DNA of 64,000 nt from Heligmosomoides polygyrus polygyrus (GCA_947396885.1 OX377202.1:11408001-11472000); one strand, 5' to 3'; counted from the first letter of the stretch, positions 52,201 through 63,469 are shown. Notes: a model not told the origin generated them from the sequence alone. Program-made: numbers and translations.

Positions 52201-55200
52201 GGTATTCTTTCAGGTAGTATTTACAATTTTTTAACCTCTTAATGACACGGTTTACACTGGAAAGCGTAAAACGCCGTGGTTTCCTATACCTACTGCATTA
52301 CAGTCTTGCCTTCCATTTCTGTTTGGTGGATTGGGTTCTATTTTAAGTGGACTGGTTGTAAATCAAGTTCAGAAAACTGCTCTCCTCTGCGAAGTAAATT
52401 CATTTAAAACATATGCTTTACGTTATGACATTAGAGCTGACATTGTATTACTCTAAAGGAAGCGTGAGAGCTAAATGAAAAAGGCCTGCCAATTTCCTTT
52501 TTAAGGTACCCCAGTTTCTCGCAATTTGCGTACCTCTACAAGGCATGAAAGGAAATCTGGATATGACGTTCACATCTCGACTAGGAACAATGGTAATTTA
52601 GAGTTCGTACTTCCAATGCAACCTTTCCTCGCATGCATTTGCTCCGAAGAACATCGATTGTTTCAAACATTCCACATTTACTGCTCACAGGTCCTTACAG
52701 CAGATGCATATGTTTATCAAAGCAGGCTTTTCAAATATGTAAACGTATTCTGATCATTGAGCTGTAGGCTTTCCTGGGGGGAACTTTTTTGTAAAGAGGC
52801 AGATCAAAGGAATGGTGTCGGGTGATATACTCAACATATCCTGGTATTGGGATATATTGTGCACAAAACATGTGATATCTCCTGCACATCGGACATGGCA
52901 CAGTTTGACAGAAAAATTCAGATCAGATCAAATCGATTACCCACTTGTTTTGACCAAAGTTTTCTTAATCATTCCCTTTTTGCATTCTTGCAGTGCCGCA
53001 TTGCCCTTCACGTATCTTTTTTAAGTTAGTTAATAGATTTTCATATAGCTGAGATACTAATTTTTAAGGGAATTGAAGAAATTTAGCATACTGCTACTGC
53101 ATGGCTACGACTAACTTGTTATTTTCGTTTCAATAATGCCGGGGCCGGATTCATCAACGACTTACAGCAATTTAACAGAGAAATTACAGCCGAAATCCTT
53201 AATAGCGTGGCTTAACAAGCGATATGGTGAAGCATTTTGCCGCGCTATCAGGTATTTCGGCTGTGTTTTCTCTGTGTAATTACTGTAAGTCGTTGATGAA
53301 TCCGGCCCTGAACAGTCAAGAACGTCGGTTTTATTAGTTGTCGATGAAAACCTTACCGAGAAACCGCAAACTATTGGGTTGTTCAGAAGGTAATTACGAT
53401 TTTTGAAGGTTTCAGAAAAAATTATTCCCTCATAATGAAGCAATACCAATCAATGATATAATGTTCGTTTTGTTCACTTACCTTTTGACATATTTCTGGT
53501 GATTTCATAGTGCCTGTCTCGTAGAACTACTAATTCTTCTCGGCAAAAAACTGGGCCACATAGGATTTGATACCTTCTTTTGATGACGATCAACCTTAGG
53601 CATCGTTTGAGCAGGTTCATCCGGTTTTGACCTTGATCGTTTATAAGTGGAATTGTTGTAAACAATCCACTTTTCACCAACAGTTACTATTCGTTTCAAA
53701 AATGGATCGTCTTTATTGCGTTTGTGGTGTAAGTCGCATACGTTGATTCGCTGCGTCCAGTGGATTTCCTTCAATACATGAGGCAGTCAAACATCCAGCT
53801 TTTTTACTAGCCCAAGCTTCTTAATATGATTGTGAAGTGTTCCAATAGATACGCTGATCTTCTCAGCGAGCACTCTTACGGTTGTATGAAATCAGCTTCG
53901 GTCAATACCATCAATGATCTTCATCAGTGCCTACTGGCCGACCAGAACGTTGCTCATCTCAAAGTGAAAAATAGCCAGACCGAAATTTCTCGAACCAGTT
54001 GTCGCATGACTTCTGTGAAAGAGCATCGACACCATATGCTTCCCATATATCGTGGAAAGCATCAGCAGCTCTCCTGCCACTAGGGAAGTAGAAAAGCAAG
54101 ATGTGCCGAAAATGCCCCTTCTGACACTCCAAGTTCAAATTGATCCTGATAACACAAATAAAGATAAAAGTAATCCAATTACTTTACAGCAATACAAACG
54201 ACACATGTACAACATATATATCAGATAAGAACAAATAACAGTGCAGAGGCCCTCCAAAAGAAGTGCCCAAAAACATACTCTTCAAAATCGAAATTACTTT
54301 CTAAACAACCCAATAGTTTTTGCTACCGTTTGAAGAACGGCACCAAGTAATCCTCCTGGGGCCGGATTCATGAAGCGGCGGGAGCGGGTGATATGCGATA
54401 TCATCTCTCACCCATCTCTCCCGCCTCGCTCTCTCACCTCATCTATCATCTCTCGCTCTCTCTCTCTCACCTCGCTCTCTCACCTGATCTCTTCCCGTAG
54501 GAAGCCCTGAACCTTTCCGGGAACGTTCATGAATCCAGCGACTGGTTTCCGTTTTGTATTTCTGTTACCCTCTCGTGAATCATTTATTAAGCCAGTACTC
54601 ATTATACACAAGCAATACTGCACTGGAAACCACATTCATGTGAGCTCGATAATCTCATCCGCGATTGGCGGCTAGGCGCGCCCATCGCCCCGCCCCCTTC
54701 TGCCCCTTACGTGCATGTGTAAAGATGTGCACCGCCGTTCAAAGAAGGACCGTAAGTACACTCTTTGTGCACGTGCCTGCGCAGTGTTTCATGTTTCGCG
54801 GCCGAAGTAAGAAACCCTAAGGAGAAAAGCAGTGGCAGCCGCAGTGGCGGTGGCAAATGCTTAAAGCGACCGCCAGATCGATGCCCCTATGCTTAAACGG
54901 TACTTGTAAAACAAAGGGCCCATGGTGCCGTTGGATTGCCTGGAAACATGTTAAGGCGGCAAACCCACGGCACCATGGGGCCGATCCTTATGAAGCACCG
55001 CTCTCCAGGTGCCGTGGGTTGCCGCGTTTCCGTTATCGTTGCCGCGTAAATATGTTTCCCGGCAGCCCCACGGCACCTGGGGCCCTCTGCTTCATAAGCA
55101 CCGCTTAAGCACTAGCCGACACCGCTGTCACTGCAGCGCTGCCGAGTGTGCAATGGTTTATACTGCCGCTGCGCCGGGGCGCGTCGATTTGAGGCGTTGA

Positions 55201-58200
55201 GGATTTGCCGCGCCGCACACTAATTGCAGTTACCACTGGTCATCGCTTCCCGCCCACTTTTTCTGTGGATCGATTTGCCGATCAATATCCCAAAATCCCG
55301 TCAAACGTGACAATTGCAGCAGCGAAGTATAAATGCGATGTGGCATCGCTTAGAGACGCTGAAAAACCATATCCGTACATAACAATAACGCAAGTATAAA
55401 CTACGCTGAATGTCAATTTTACTTTCGATGCCCGACGACGCGATGGCATGTATGGCGGCCAAAGTGATTGATAAATTTGATTTCGCTACCATCATATATA
55501 TCGCGTCGCGTCGTTCTGCGCCTGCATATAAACGGGGCCGCAAATCTCTATTGCTGGCTTTAAGCTATAGTTGTGCTCTCTCAAAATTTTCGAATATTCG
55601 AATGGTTTCGAATACAATTTTTATGCAATTTTCGAGCATTCGAATTTCGAATACATTCGAAAAACGTGATTTTTTGAACATTCGAATTCGAATACGTTCG
55701 AAAAATGCGATTTTTTGAACATTCAAATTCGAATACATTCGAAAAATGCGATTTTTTGAACATTCGAATTCGAATAGATTCGAAAAACGCGATTTTTTGA
55801 ACATTCGAATTCGAGTACATTCGAAAAACGCGATTTTTTGAACATTCGAATTCGAATACATTCGAAAAACGTGATTTTTTGAACATTCGAATTCGAATAC
55901 GTTCGAAAAATGCGATTTTTTGAACATTCGAATTCGAATACATTCGAAAAATGCGATTTTTTGAACATTCGAATTCGAATAGATTCGAAAAACGCGATTT
56001 TTTGAACACTCGAATTCGAATACATTCGAAAAACGCGATTTTTTGAACATTCGAATTGAATACATTCGAAAAACGCGATTTTTTGAACATTCGAATTCGA
56101 ATATTGATTCGAATATTCTATTCGAATATTCGAATATTTTCGAATGGAACATTGGGTCACGGAAAGGAAAACATGGCTGGTGCTTTGGTGGCAATGACCA
56201 ATAGACGGTTTACCCTGACGGAAATTTACATTCGTTTGCAAAGCGTTTAACAAAGTTTTAATGGAGTGATTTTTCCACCGAATTCTTCTATGTCTGAAAG
56301 GATGAAATATGTTACTGGTCATCAAACCAAACAACACGACCTTAAAAAGCTTAGCTCTTTTTCCTGGTTGACTGATAAAAAGATTCCAAAGGCCATACCT
56401 TACCTTAGCCCAATAAAGAGCCAGGTGAAATCGCACGGGATATAGCTGATGAAGCGCTTATCTTTGGTTTGAATTACTGGGGGGGAAGATTAATCTTGAG
56501 CAGCCTAACCTCTCCCCCTCCTTGTATTGGTAGTCCTAATAAGTCCCTTAAGAGTTGCAGATCAGCGATTGAACTACTTGTTATTAGATTCAGGTTTCTA
56601 GCTACAAGTCTGAACAATAGCCGAAAAGCTCCATCCTAGGTGCTTGATGGATTAGTGTCCGAATCGGTAAGTAATTTTGGCATGCAAAAACGATGATGGT
56701 CAGAATGTTAGGAGACTCAGTAAAGACTGGTCAGCGTTACGACCTCGTTCGGCACAGAAGCACATAGAAGAAACTACATCCTTTCCATAAACATTCGCTC
56801 CATCCAAATTGGCAGAAAGGCAGAATTAAGAAACATTTTGCATGGACGGATACACGGAAGGAAAAAGCAATGCCTTACGGAAATGGTCCCGAGATATTGC
56901 TCTTAATGATCACGCTGTCCATAAGTATTCACCTGGATGCAAAGGAGAGCGGTTCAAAAAGGAAGGCCGACCCTTGTTTCGAAAAACCTCTTTATAGCGT
57001 TCTTTGTCTCTTAGGAAGTCAGCACATCTGATCGGACGTGTCTGAGCAGTTGTAAAATCCGGTTGCTGTAATTGGTCTATCCTAGAAATCTTATACCCAC
57101 TAATCCGCCTATATTATCGTCCCTACTGCACCCCAACTGTATGCTTTACTGCTCAGCTAGTAGAGAATGCAACTACATCGCATAGTAATCCTGATCTGCC
57201 AACCCTCGGGCGGCGAACATAGCATGGAAACAAGGCGGCTTCTGCATTTTGGGATTAAAAAGCAACTTGATGTGAAAAGAAAGCTTGGAAAGGCTACGAT
57301 AGGATCACAGAACCTTGCAGTGAAGATGGTAAATTTGGAGCGAGAAGGTTAATACTGGGTGCACAAAACAGTTAGGCCTATGTTATACTTCGCTGTTGTC
57401 GGCAGCAGAGTTGAGCGCACTGCATAGCACCCGCTCAACACTGTCACCGACGTCGCCGACAACAGCGTCGCCGAAGTATAACATAGCCCTCAATGTTTTC
57501 GGATCTATACTAGAGGTCCCCTATAGAGAACAAGAGATCAAGCAAAGTTCAATTGTGCAAAGATGAGGACGAAAAACAAGATTAGTCGTAGGTAGTGTCA
57601 AACAGAAAACTGGTTCCTGAGCTCCAATAGGAAAAGTTCGAATACGAATGAAAGTGTAAGTCCTTCTGTGAATAAAGCTGAAGGTTCAGCTTTTGATTCA
57701 GCCGTGCTTCTTGTTTCCTGTGTGGTGTTGTGGAAGAGGGATTAGGAGACTCATCAGATATGGAGTGAAAGGGAGACGACGTGCTTACAATTTCTGGACT
57801 CTCAGTGCATCGGCTTCGCAAAACAATGCAGATCCTAACTTGCCTATTCGAATGGCATTCATTGAACATTCGAATAATTGTGTGTTTTTGGCAATTCTCG
57901 AATATTCGAATGGTTTCGAATACCCGCAATTTTCGAGCATTCGAATTCGAATATATTCGAAAAACGCGATTTTTTGAACATTCGAATTCGAATAGATTCG
58001 AAAAACGCGATTCTTTGAACATTCGAATTCGAACACATTCGAAAAACGTGATTTTCTGAACATTCGAATTCGAATACTCAAACTCGAATAAAAATCATTC
58101 GAATACCTATTCGAATAGGTCATTCGAGCACAACTATACTTTAAGCCCTCCGCACACTTTTGCGGCATAGCCCAGAACAGCCGCGTACGCGGCTACCACT

Positions 58201-61200
58201 GCCACGTGCTAGAGTTCACGCGGCACTCCTCCCGCTCGCTCAATCACCAACGCGGCAATGCGGCAACAATGCCTTGAAGGATTACTGCCGCTTCCACGGC
58301 GTCTGCCGCGTAGGCGGCACATCAGCGGCAGGCCGCGCGAGGCTAGTTTTGCCTCGTGCGGCGTCTCAGCATCTCTGCCCCATGCTTAAAGATAGGGCTG
58401 CCGCGTTGCCGCAAAAGTGTGCGGAGGGATTAAAGCCAGCAATAGAGATTTGCGGCATGTTGTCCTGTCGCCATTAGCAAGGCGTCGAGCACACATCTCT
58501 GAGATCATGCCGCATATGCACCACCAGGAACTGCGGCCAAATTTGAGTGCTGCAACAATGTATTATGTTGTTAATTTTGTTTAGGCCCATCAAGGACGAT
58601 TTAAATCCGGAACGCAGACCGTGAAAATAATGAGGAATATGTGTCTGATACAGGTACATAAAATAGCTGCACGCAAGTGATCCGACAAACATCCACATTT
58701 CAGGCGCAGGCTATCTTCCTTACTCTTTTTGCAACCTTGATGACGTTCGCGATGGAAACATTGCGGCAAGGGATAGAACACCATCCACCAGTGGAGAATT
58801 TTGTCTTTTTGGGATCAAATTCACTGATTGCAATGAATATTGCTTCTGCCGCTACAGGAACTAGTAAGTTCTATGTATACATGGAACTTAATTGCAAACA
58901 TGGTATCTACCCCTATTTATCGCTTCTGCATCACAACATACAGTGGGAATTATAAGGAAGTAAAGGCGATTGGAAATCTAAGTGGCTAACGTCCGGTGGC
59001 CACCAACAGTTAAGAGGTAGAATGGCGAAATGTTCCCTCCTACCACTTGGGTAAGTGGCAACTTGAGGAGATTGCAATATGTCTGCCGTTTGAATGTCCA
59101 GCGCCTGCTACTGTATTCTCAAACCTGCACATCACCTAAGCCGTCGTCATTGGAGCTCTTTTTTGTCATTGAGCGCGCAAACCTACAGACCGTATGCTCT
59201 ATGTTATACTCCCGCGGGAGCATCCGCGGGACGTCCGCGGACGGAAGTTGCACCGCGGACGGTCGTAGTCCAGCCGGGCGGCTAGCGTCGCATTCGAGCG
59301 CGTTTTTGGCGCCCGACTCCGCGGGACGACATCATTCCGCGGTGCAGTGCACCGCGGACGGCTGCCGTCCCGCGGGCGGGAAGCATAACACCCCTCTCGT
59401 CGTCTGTCGGCTGCGATCCGCAGACGGCGATCGTGACGGAGGGCGACTGGCCAGCTCAGGGATCCCGGCTCGATTCCCGCCCGTCTGCGGATGCTCCCGC
59501 GGGAGTATAACATAGGCCTATAAGACCGCTCAGACTCCTCTAGGAAGGATAAGACCCATCCAATTTGCTCGTGCTAAAACAACTCTCGTTGCTCAAATGG
59601 GAGTGCACAGCTGGATTCCGCGCTCGAAGAGCAGGCTCACTAGGAAGGGACTTCAGGGTGTTTATAAAAAGCTGCTTGTGCTCAAACCGCTCTCGTTGCT
59701 CAGTGGGGATTGCGCATCGGTCGTCCGCATGGAAGCCGATGCAATCCACGACGCAATGGTAGCAACTGCACGCTTCATTATCCCCAAACCTGCGCGTCAA
59801 CCCGCAATTCGTTTGGCAGTAGGGGATTAGTTATAAGTAGAACCATCTTATAGAACGTGTAAGATACATGATGAAGTAGGAGGTGGCAGGGTTCACTAGA
59901 ATATTGGACACTGAGAAATACTTTCCCCGATACATGCAAATGAGCAATGCGTATATGTAACCAACTGTCTAGATACGTGCCTCGGGGCCGGACGTACCAG
60001 TGTGTGTATGTATGTATGTATGTATGTACGTATCAGTGAACGATGGCCCATGCACGTGCCACGTTGAGTGGCAGATCGATATGATGACTTACCGCACGCC
60101 AATGCTTGTCCTGCCTACCATACCATGCGATTCCTAATTGCCTGAAGTTCTGGTGCCGTTGTGTCCTTCTGCGACGACTCTAAGGCATATGTTATACTTC
60201 GGCGACAGTGCTTGGCAGGTGCTGCGCAGTGCGTAGCAACCCAAGGAACGCTGTTGCCGAGCGCGTAATCGACACTGTCGCTGACAGGATCGCAGGGGGT
60301 GCTATACTCCTGTGGCCGACAGTGCCGACGTCGACGTTTCGCCGAAGCCTGATATGTCTTAGGTATATGTTCTACTTTGGCGACAGCGTCGGCGGCGCCG
60401 TCGGCGACAGTGACACGCGGGCTGCTACGCACTGCGTAGCTCTCGCTCAGTACTGTCACCGAATTATGACATATACTTCCCCCCGTCGACGACAGCGTCG
60501 GCAACAGCCTGTGGCAGTGCTGGGCGCTGCGACAATTTGTCGCTGGCCCTTCTGGCCGCAGAAGACGCGCGTCAGCGGCGCCCTCTCGTTTGTCACTTCT
60601 TAGGCATATGTTATAATTCGGCGACACGTCGCCGAGGCTGTTGGCAACAGTGCATAGCAACCCGCGTAACACTGTCGCCGACCCCATCGCCGAAGTATAA
60701 TATCAGTGCACGCATGCTCTCTTTCGTCGTTCTGGGGCTCCCGCGCTGTCGGGGACAGGTTGTCGGCGATAGATTGTCGACGATGGGTCGCCACGTCACT
60801 GAGTGTCGCGGATGTGTAACGTAGGCCTAAAGATATGGGCATACTCGGCATCGGCGTTTGTGAAAAACGGGGCGGAGCAGCGCTCGGCGACGAAGCTTCA
60901 CGGAATGACGGAGCTCATTCCGTGAAGATGCTGAAACCAGCGTTCACGCGCGCTGATGCCGGGCATCAAATGTGAAGCGAAGTGTGCCATAAGCGCGCTG
61001 CTCCTACACAAGCTGACGGTTACCTCCTACCTGTGCCCTCTCGGCTTCTTGTGGCATCGCATTACGATCCCAGTCGTCCATGTCATGGGTGGAATTCAGG
61101 GCCAGAAGCCGATATCGCAGAAAACAGAACTAATCGTAAGAACCAAAGTAGACAAGGACACTGTCTCGGACCACCGCAGATGAAAAACTGTTCACAGAGC

Positions 61201-63184
61201 GTTCATAGTCGGTTGCGTAGTATCGACCGTGTGCATCGGCTTATGCGCGGTAGAAAGCATAAGGTCGCAGAGACTCTGTGGCCTTTGAGAAACTTTGTGT
61301 AAGCCACGACACAAGGAAAAACAAAATTCGCCGTGTTTCTCCTCACAAATAATCTGTAAAAATTCATTGCAAACAACACAATATAATACTTATAGATGAA
61401 AGCAATAAGCGCGAAGCGTAACAGTGGATGGCGCTTTTTCCAACCAGCGTTCTTGAATTACCTCTCTAATTAGCCAAGGTGGTGAGCGTACCCATTGGCA
61501 ACACTCAGCGAGAGAATAGGGGTGCTTTAGTGCCGACCAATATCGAAGATGCAGCAAGATAGGCCGAGCAATGGACTGCCTTGCCGTAGACCACAGCGAG
61601 TCTGTCACATGTTCGTAGCTAAAACGATAAACCTTAAAACACCGTTAGCGGGCCTCGTGCTAACTACTGATTACAATATTTAACAACAGCCAATGCAATC
61701 TTTTCAGTAATGGTCATTGTGGTGATCGTCTCTCTCAGGTTTGCTCTTGATCCGGACAATATTGCAACACCAATCGCATCCAGCCTTGGTGACTTGTTCA
61801 CAATTGTTATCATGGTACAGATTTTTGTTTCCCTTTAATTATAGAGTATGCAGAAAGTTTTGCGAGAACTGAATGATTTTATTCAACAAGCAATGACAAC
61901 AATAGAAACGATGAATCACTATTCGCAGTAGTCTTCATCTGTAGCCACAACTACAGCACCGATCCCATCTCTCCAAAATGAAGAGGAAGTGGAGCGATCT
62001 AATCCTCCACCGCGTGCTTGACGTCGCTGTGATCGTTGAAGCTCTTGCCTGGACAGAAAGCTTGGAGACTCCTGAAGGCATGATAATCACAGGTGCTAGG
62101 GACTGAAGAGTACGGCGGGTGAGGTATAGCCATATGATACCTGGCCTGCACAGCTCGTCGTGTGTTGAAGATCCCAACGCAATCCACTCGCCTACGACGT
62201 TGCACAACGATAGGCGTCCTAGGAATGGTTCAAGGACTCTTAGCTCAGTATCCGCCTCTAGTGAGGATCGCTCGAACAGTCGGAAAGGGAGTACTTGTAG
62301 CCTTGTTCATTTTTCTTAAACTCTGTGCTGGATTACTCCTCACGCAGGACGGAGCAGCGTTGATATTTGAAGTTGAGAGAATTCCTCAAAGCAAAAGTAG
62401 TCGCCCTCATCGAATCGCTTGCACCAGCTGTAGCAAGTAGTGTAAGAGGAGCACAACTCACGTTGAGCTTGAGCTGCAGAGCGGCTAGAACGATAGCAAT
62501 GAAGCAATAGACGGTGGTAGTCGTAACCATCCGACTTGGTTTGTACAAGGGTATTAAGCGATAGCGGCGACGATTTCAAAAAAAATGAACGGCTGGTGCT
62601 TACATATATACTGAGTTTCCCGCTTTATATGGTTTTTAAACTGTAGCAGCAATTTGACGCGTTAACGCGCTACCTTTGCTCAAAGAAGACACTCAAATTC
62701 TTGCAAAACTTTCTGCATACCCTAATAGTCCTGCCAAATTTCTGGAATTTTCGGGAGGATGATGAAGGCAGACCCCTTCTAGACGTGCGGCTAGATCAGA
62801 CGACACAAACCACAAGTTTCTTTCTCTCTCCTTCTATCCACTGGAGATGTTTGAGAAGGTGTAGAGTGAGAGCGGCAACAGCTTTTGTGTTTTCTAGATC
62901 GGCATCGCCGAAATTTACTTCCCATTCTCTTCACTCTCAATATGGGTGCCGTTGACAGTAACTGCAATATTCTGCGCTTTATCACCAGTTGCAGTTTTCA
63001 TAGCTTGTGAGTTAATTTTCGTTGCAATGGAGACATAATCTCTCAATACACTAACTAACTAGAGTAGTAGCGCTTTTCAACAAATACCAGCAAAAGTGGC
63101 CAATGTTTCAGCCAAAGATGAGCAGGCATGGGTAGCAGCACGCCAACAAGGGCCTACATTTCTTCTTGCAGCAGTGCTATCCAG
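49275..63184 (+). CDS. SLC41/MgtE-family magnesium transporter, gene 2 (exons 1-9, 3' partial)
   Basis: Paralogue of the gene at 17952 with the same family features. Exons: 49275-49412, 52103-52213, 52304-52393, 52506-52592, 58585-58653, 58704-58863, 61708-61814, 62898-63006, 63112-63184. Lengths and phases of exons 2-9 equal those of gene 1; exon 1 is longer (46 against 34 codons) and unrelated in sequence. Key parts are PFLFGGLGSILSGLVVNQVQ, the pore signature GMKGNLDMTFTSRLGTM (identical in both), HHPPVENFVFLGSNS, and DPDNIATPIASSLGDL. The last is closer to the general SLC41 motif than gene 1 (PDNIATLFAATIGDL). The second MgtE half (four more exons in gene 1) must lie right of the window. 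Intron 4 is 6 kb and holds a TTCGAA satellite and several repeats; intron 6 holds a cluster of palindromes. All splice sites are canonical GT...AG. Substrate is inferred from the family. Confidence 0.88.
49830..50645 (+). mobile_element. Possible 3' end of a non-LTR retroelement
   Basis: Open stretches broken by stops end in ATTAATAATAAATAAATAAATA (50615-50640), a tail like that of the CR1/jockey-type element at 39160. No motif was recognised. It lies in intron 1 of SLC41 gene 2. From 50646 to 52102 nothing else was recognised. Confidence 0.3.
53141..53308. repeat. Foldback MITE, GGCCGGATTCATCAAC tip
   Basis: Tips GGGGCCGGATTCATCAACGA and the inverted TCGTTGATGAATCCGGCCC are nearly perfect. 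The core (TTACAGCAATTTAACAGAG... with its inverse) is unrelated to the other members. Confidence 0.85.
53372..54315 (-). mobile_element. Mariner element, C-terminal part missing
   Basis: Tips TTGGGTTGTTCAGAAGGTAA and the inverted TTACTTTCTAAACAACCCAA, TA-flanked. The minus strand reads FELGVSEGAFSAH-like and WFEKFRSG (N-terminus), then RNKDDPFLKRIVTVGEKWIV, where TGDEKW is expected: the first catalytic Asp is Gly. The catalytic C-terminal part is absent. Frame-broken and inactive. Confidence 0.85.
54358..54545. repeat. Foldback MITE with CTCTC-rich core
   Basis: Left tip GGGGCCGGATTCATGAAGCG, right tip TTCATGAATCCAGCGACTGG. The core is a CT-rich run (CTCTCACCTCGCTCTC) and GGGAGCGGG. Confidence 0.65.
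54859..55109. repeat. Palindromic element with repeated GGTGCCGTGG motif
   Basis: GCTTAAAGCG at the start and CGCTTAAGC at the end. Inside, GGGCCCATGGTGCCGT and CACGGCACCTGGGGCCC are complementary and repeated twice. It is related in style to the elements at 2039 and 58143. Confidence 0.6.
55150..55545. repeat. Palindromic MITE remnant(s) with TATAAAC tips
   Basis: GCAAGTATAAACTACGC (55390) and GCATATAAACGGGGCC (55525) are tip-like ends of the GTTTATACTT group. The core contains CGATTTGCCGATCAATATC and CGACGACGCGATGGC. Confidence 0.45.
55590..56150. repeat. 41-bp TTCGAA satellite array in intron 4 of SLC41 gene 2
   Basis: About eleven tandem units of ACATTCGAATTCGAATACAT plus TCGAAAAACGCGATTTTTTG. 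Each unit contains three TTCGAA-type palindromes. Both strands stay open in several frames (SNVQKIAFFE repeated); that follows from the unit. Confidence 0.95.
56151..57374. other. Spacer between two satellite arrays
   Basis: No gene recognised. Short open frames have no splice support. Confidence 0.3.
57375..57490. repeat. Palindromic MITE (TATGTTATACTTCG tips)
   Basis: GGCCTATGTTATACTTCGCT and the inverted CGCCGAAGTATAACATAG. The core is built from GTTGTCGGC and its inverse, giving a long hairpin. Confidence 0.85.
57845..58135. repeat. 41-bp TTCGAA satellite array, second copy
   Basis: About three full units. The left flank (CTCGAATATTCGAATGGTTT) matches the left flank of the first array at 55590. 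The right flank (TTCGAGCACAACTATACTTT) is the inverse of sequence left of the first array (TATAGTTGTGCTC), so both arrays come from one element type with inverted ends. Confidence 0.9.
58143..58436. repeat. GC-rich palindromic element
   Basis: CCCTCCGCACACTTTTGCGG and the inverted CCGCAAAAGTGTGCGGAGGG flank a core with GGCGGCACATCAGCGGC and CCCCATGCTTAAAGATAGGG, the latter like the core of 2039-2187. Confidence 0.8.
59000..59830. repeat. Dispersed repeat interrupted by a palindromic MITE
   Basis: The flanks match 44720-44960; see that entry. The MITE at 59204-59517 is absent from the 44-kb copy. After it, CTCGTTGCTCA-type units recur at 59585 and 59693. Confidence 0.6.
59204..59517. repeat. 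Palindromic MITE (TATGTTATACTCCCGCGGGAG tips)
   Basis: Tips TATGTTATACTCCCGCGGGA and the inverse. The core is rich in CCGCGGACG and its complement. AGACCG occurs on both sides and is a possible target duplication. Confidence 0.8.
60005..60036. repeat. (GTAT)n microsatellite
   Basis: Six to seven GTAT units. Confidence 0.9.
60182..60357. repeat. Palindromic MITE (ATATGTTATACTTCGGCGAC tip)
   Basis: Left tip GGCATATGTTATACTTCGGC, right tip eroded (CGCCGAAGCCTGATATGTC). The core has GTGCGTAGCAACCC. Confidence 0.7.
60361..60480. repeat. Palindromic MITE (ATATGTTCTACTTTGGCGAC tip)
   Basis: Left tip GTATATGTTCTACTTTGGCG, right tip ACCGAATTATGACATATAC. It lies directly after the previous copy. Confidence 0.7.
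60602..60831. repeat. Palindromic MITE pair (ATATGTTATAATTCGGCGAC tip)
   Basis: Left tip GGCATATGTTATAATTCGGC, inner end CGCCGAAGTATAATATC, then a further GTCGGCGATAGATTGTCGAC block ending GTAACGTAGGCCT. This makes four related palindromes within 1.7 kb. From 60832 to 61707 there is only a short hairpin (TTCACGGAATGA/TCATTCCGTGAA, 60899-60928). Confidence 0.65.
61842..62726 (-). mobile_element. Degenerate mariner in intron 7 of SLC41 gene 2
   Basis: Tips GAGTATGCAGAAAGTTTTGC and the inverted GCAAAACTTTCTGCATACCC, TA-flanked. The minus strand keeps N-terminal (SAAQAQRELCSSY, WCKRFDEGDY) and C-terminal (CDYHAFRSLQAF, SFNDHSDVKHAVED) transposase parts; the middle is lost. Same family as 24025-24934. 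Confidence 0.8.
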
Positions 63185-63469
63185 GTTAAAAGCTTTTATA
63201 CCAACCATGTATGCACACGAAATTCTGGAACAGACCAAGCAACGTACACGAAGGACACACCTTAATCAAAAGCACTGGTCTTAGGAAAAAATTGCACTCC
63301 TCCAGATATACCAACAAGAAGTATCATAATTCGTCGCTGTTACTTACACTATATCTTACCTAGTCCTGTTGCCGATTTGCGACTACACTAGCGTGGTAGT
63401 CTGTCATTGACAGTTGGTCGCTCTCTCACTCCATGGGGCATCAGAAGGTTAACCGCACTACCCCAAGGT

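Noticed and set aside
55565..56436. Open frames of up to 237 codons with repeated SNVQKIAFFE-type units
   Set aside because: They follow from the 41-bp satellite, are open on both strands, and have no start context or splice sites.
55590..58135. CRISPR-like array
   Set aside because: Units are contiguous with no spacers and the window is eukaryotic.
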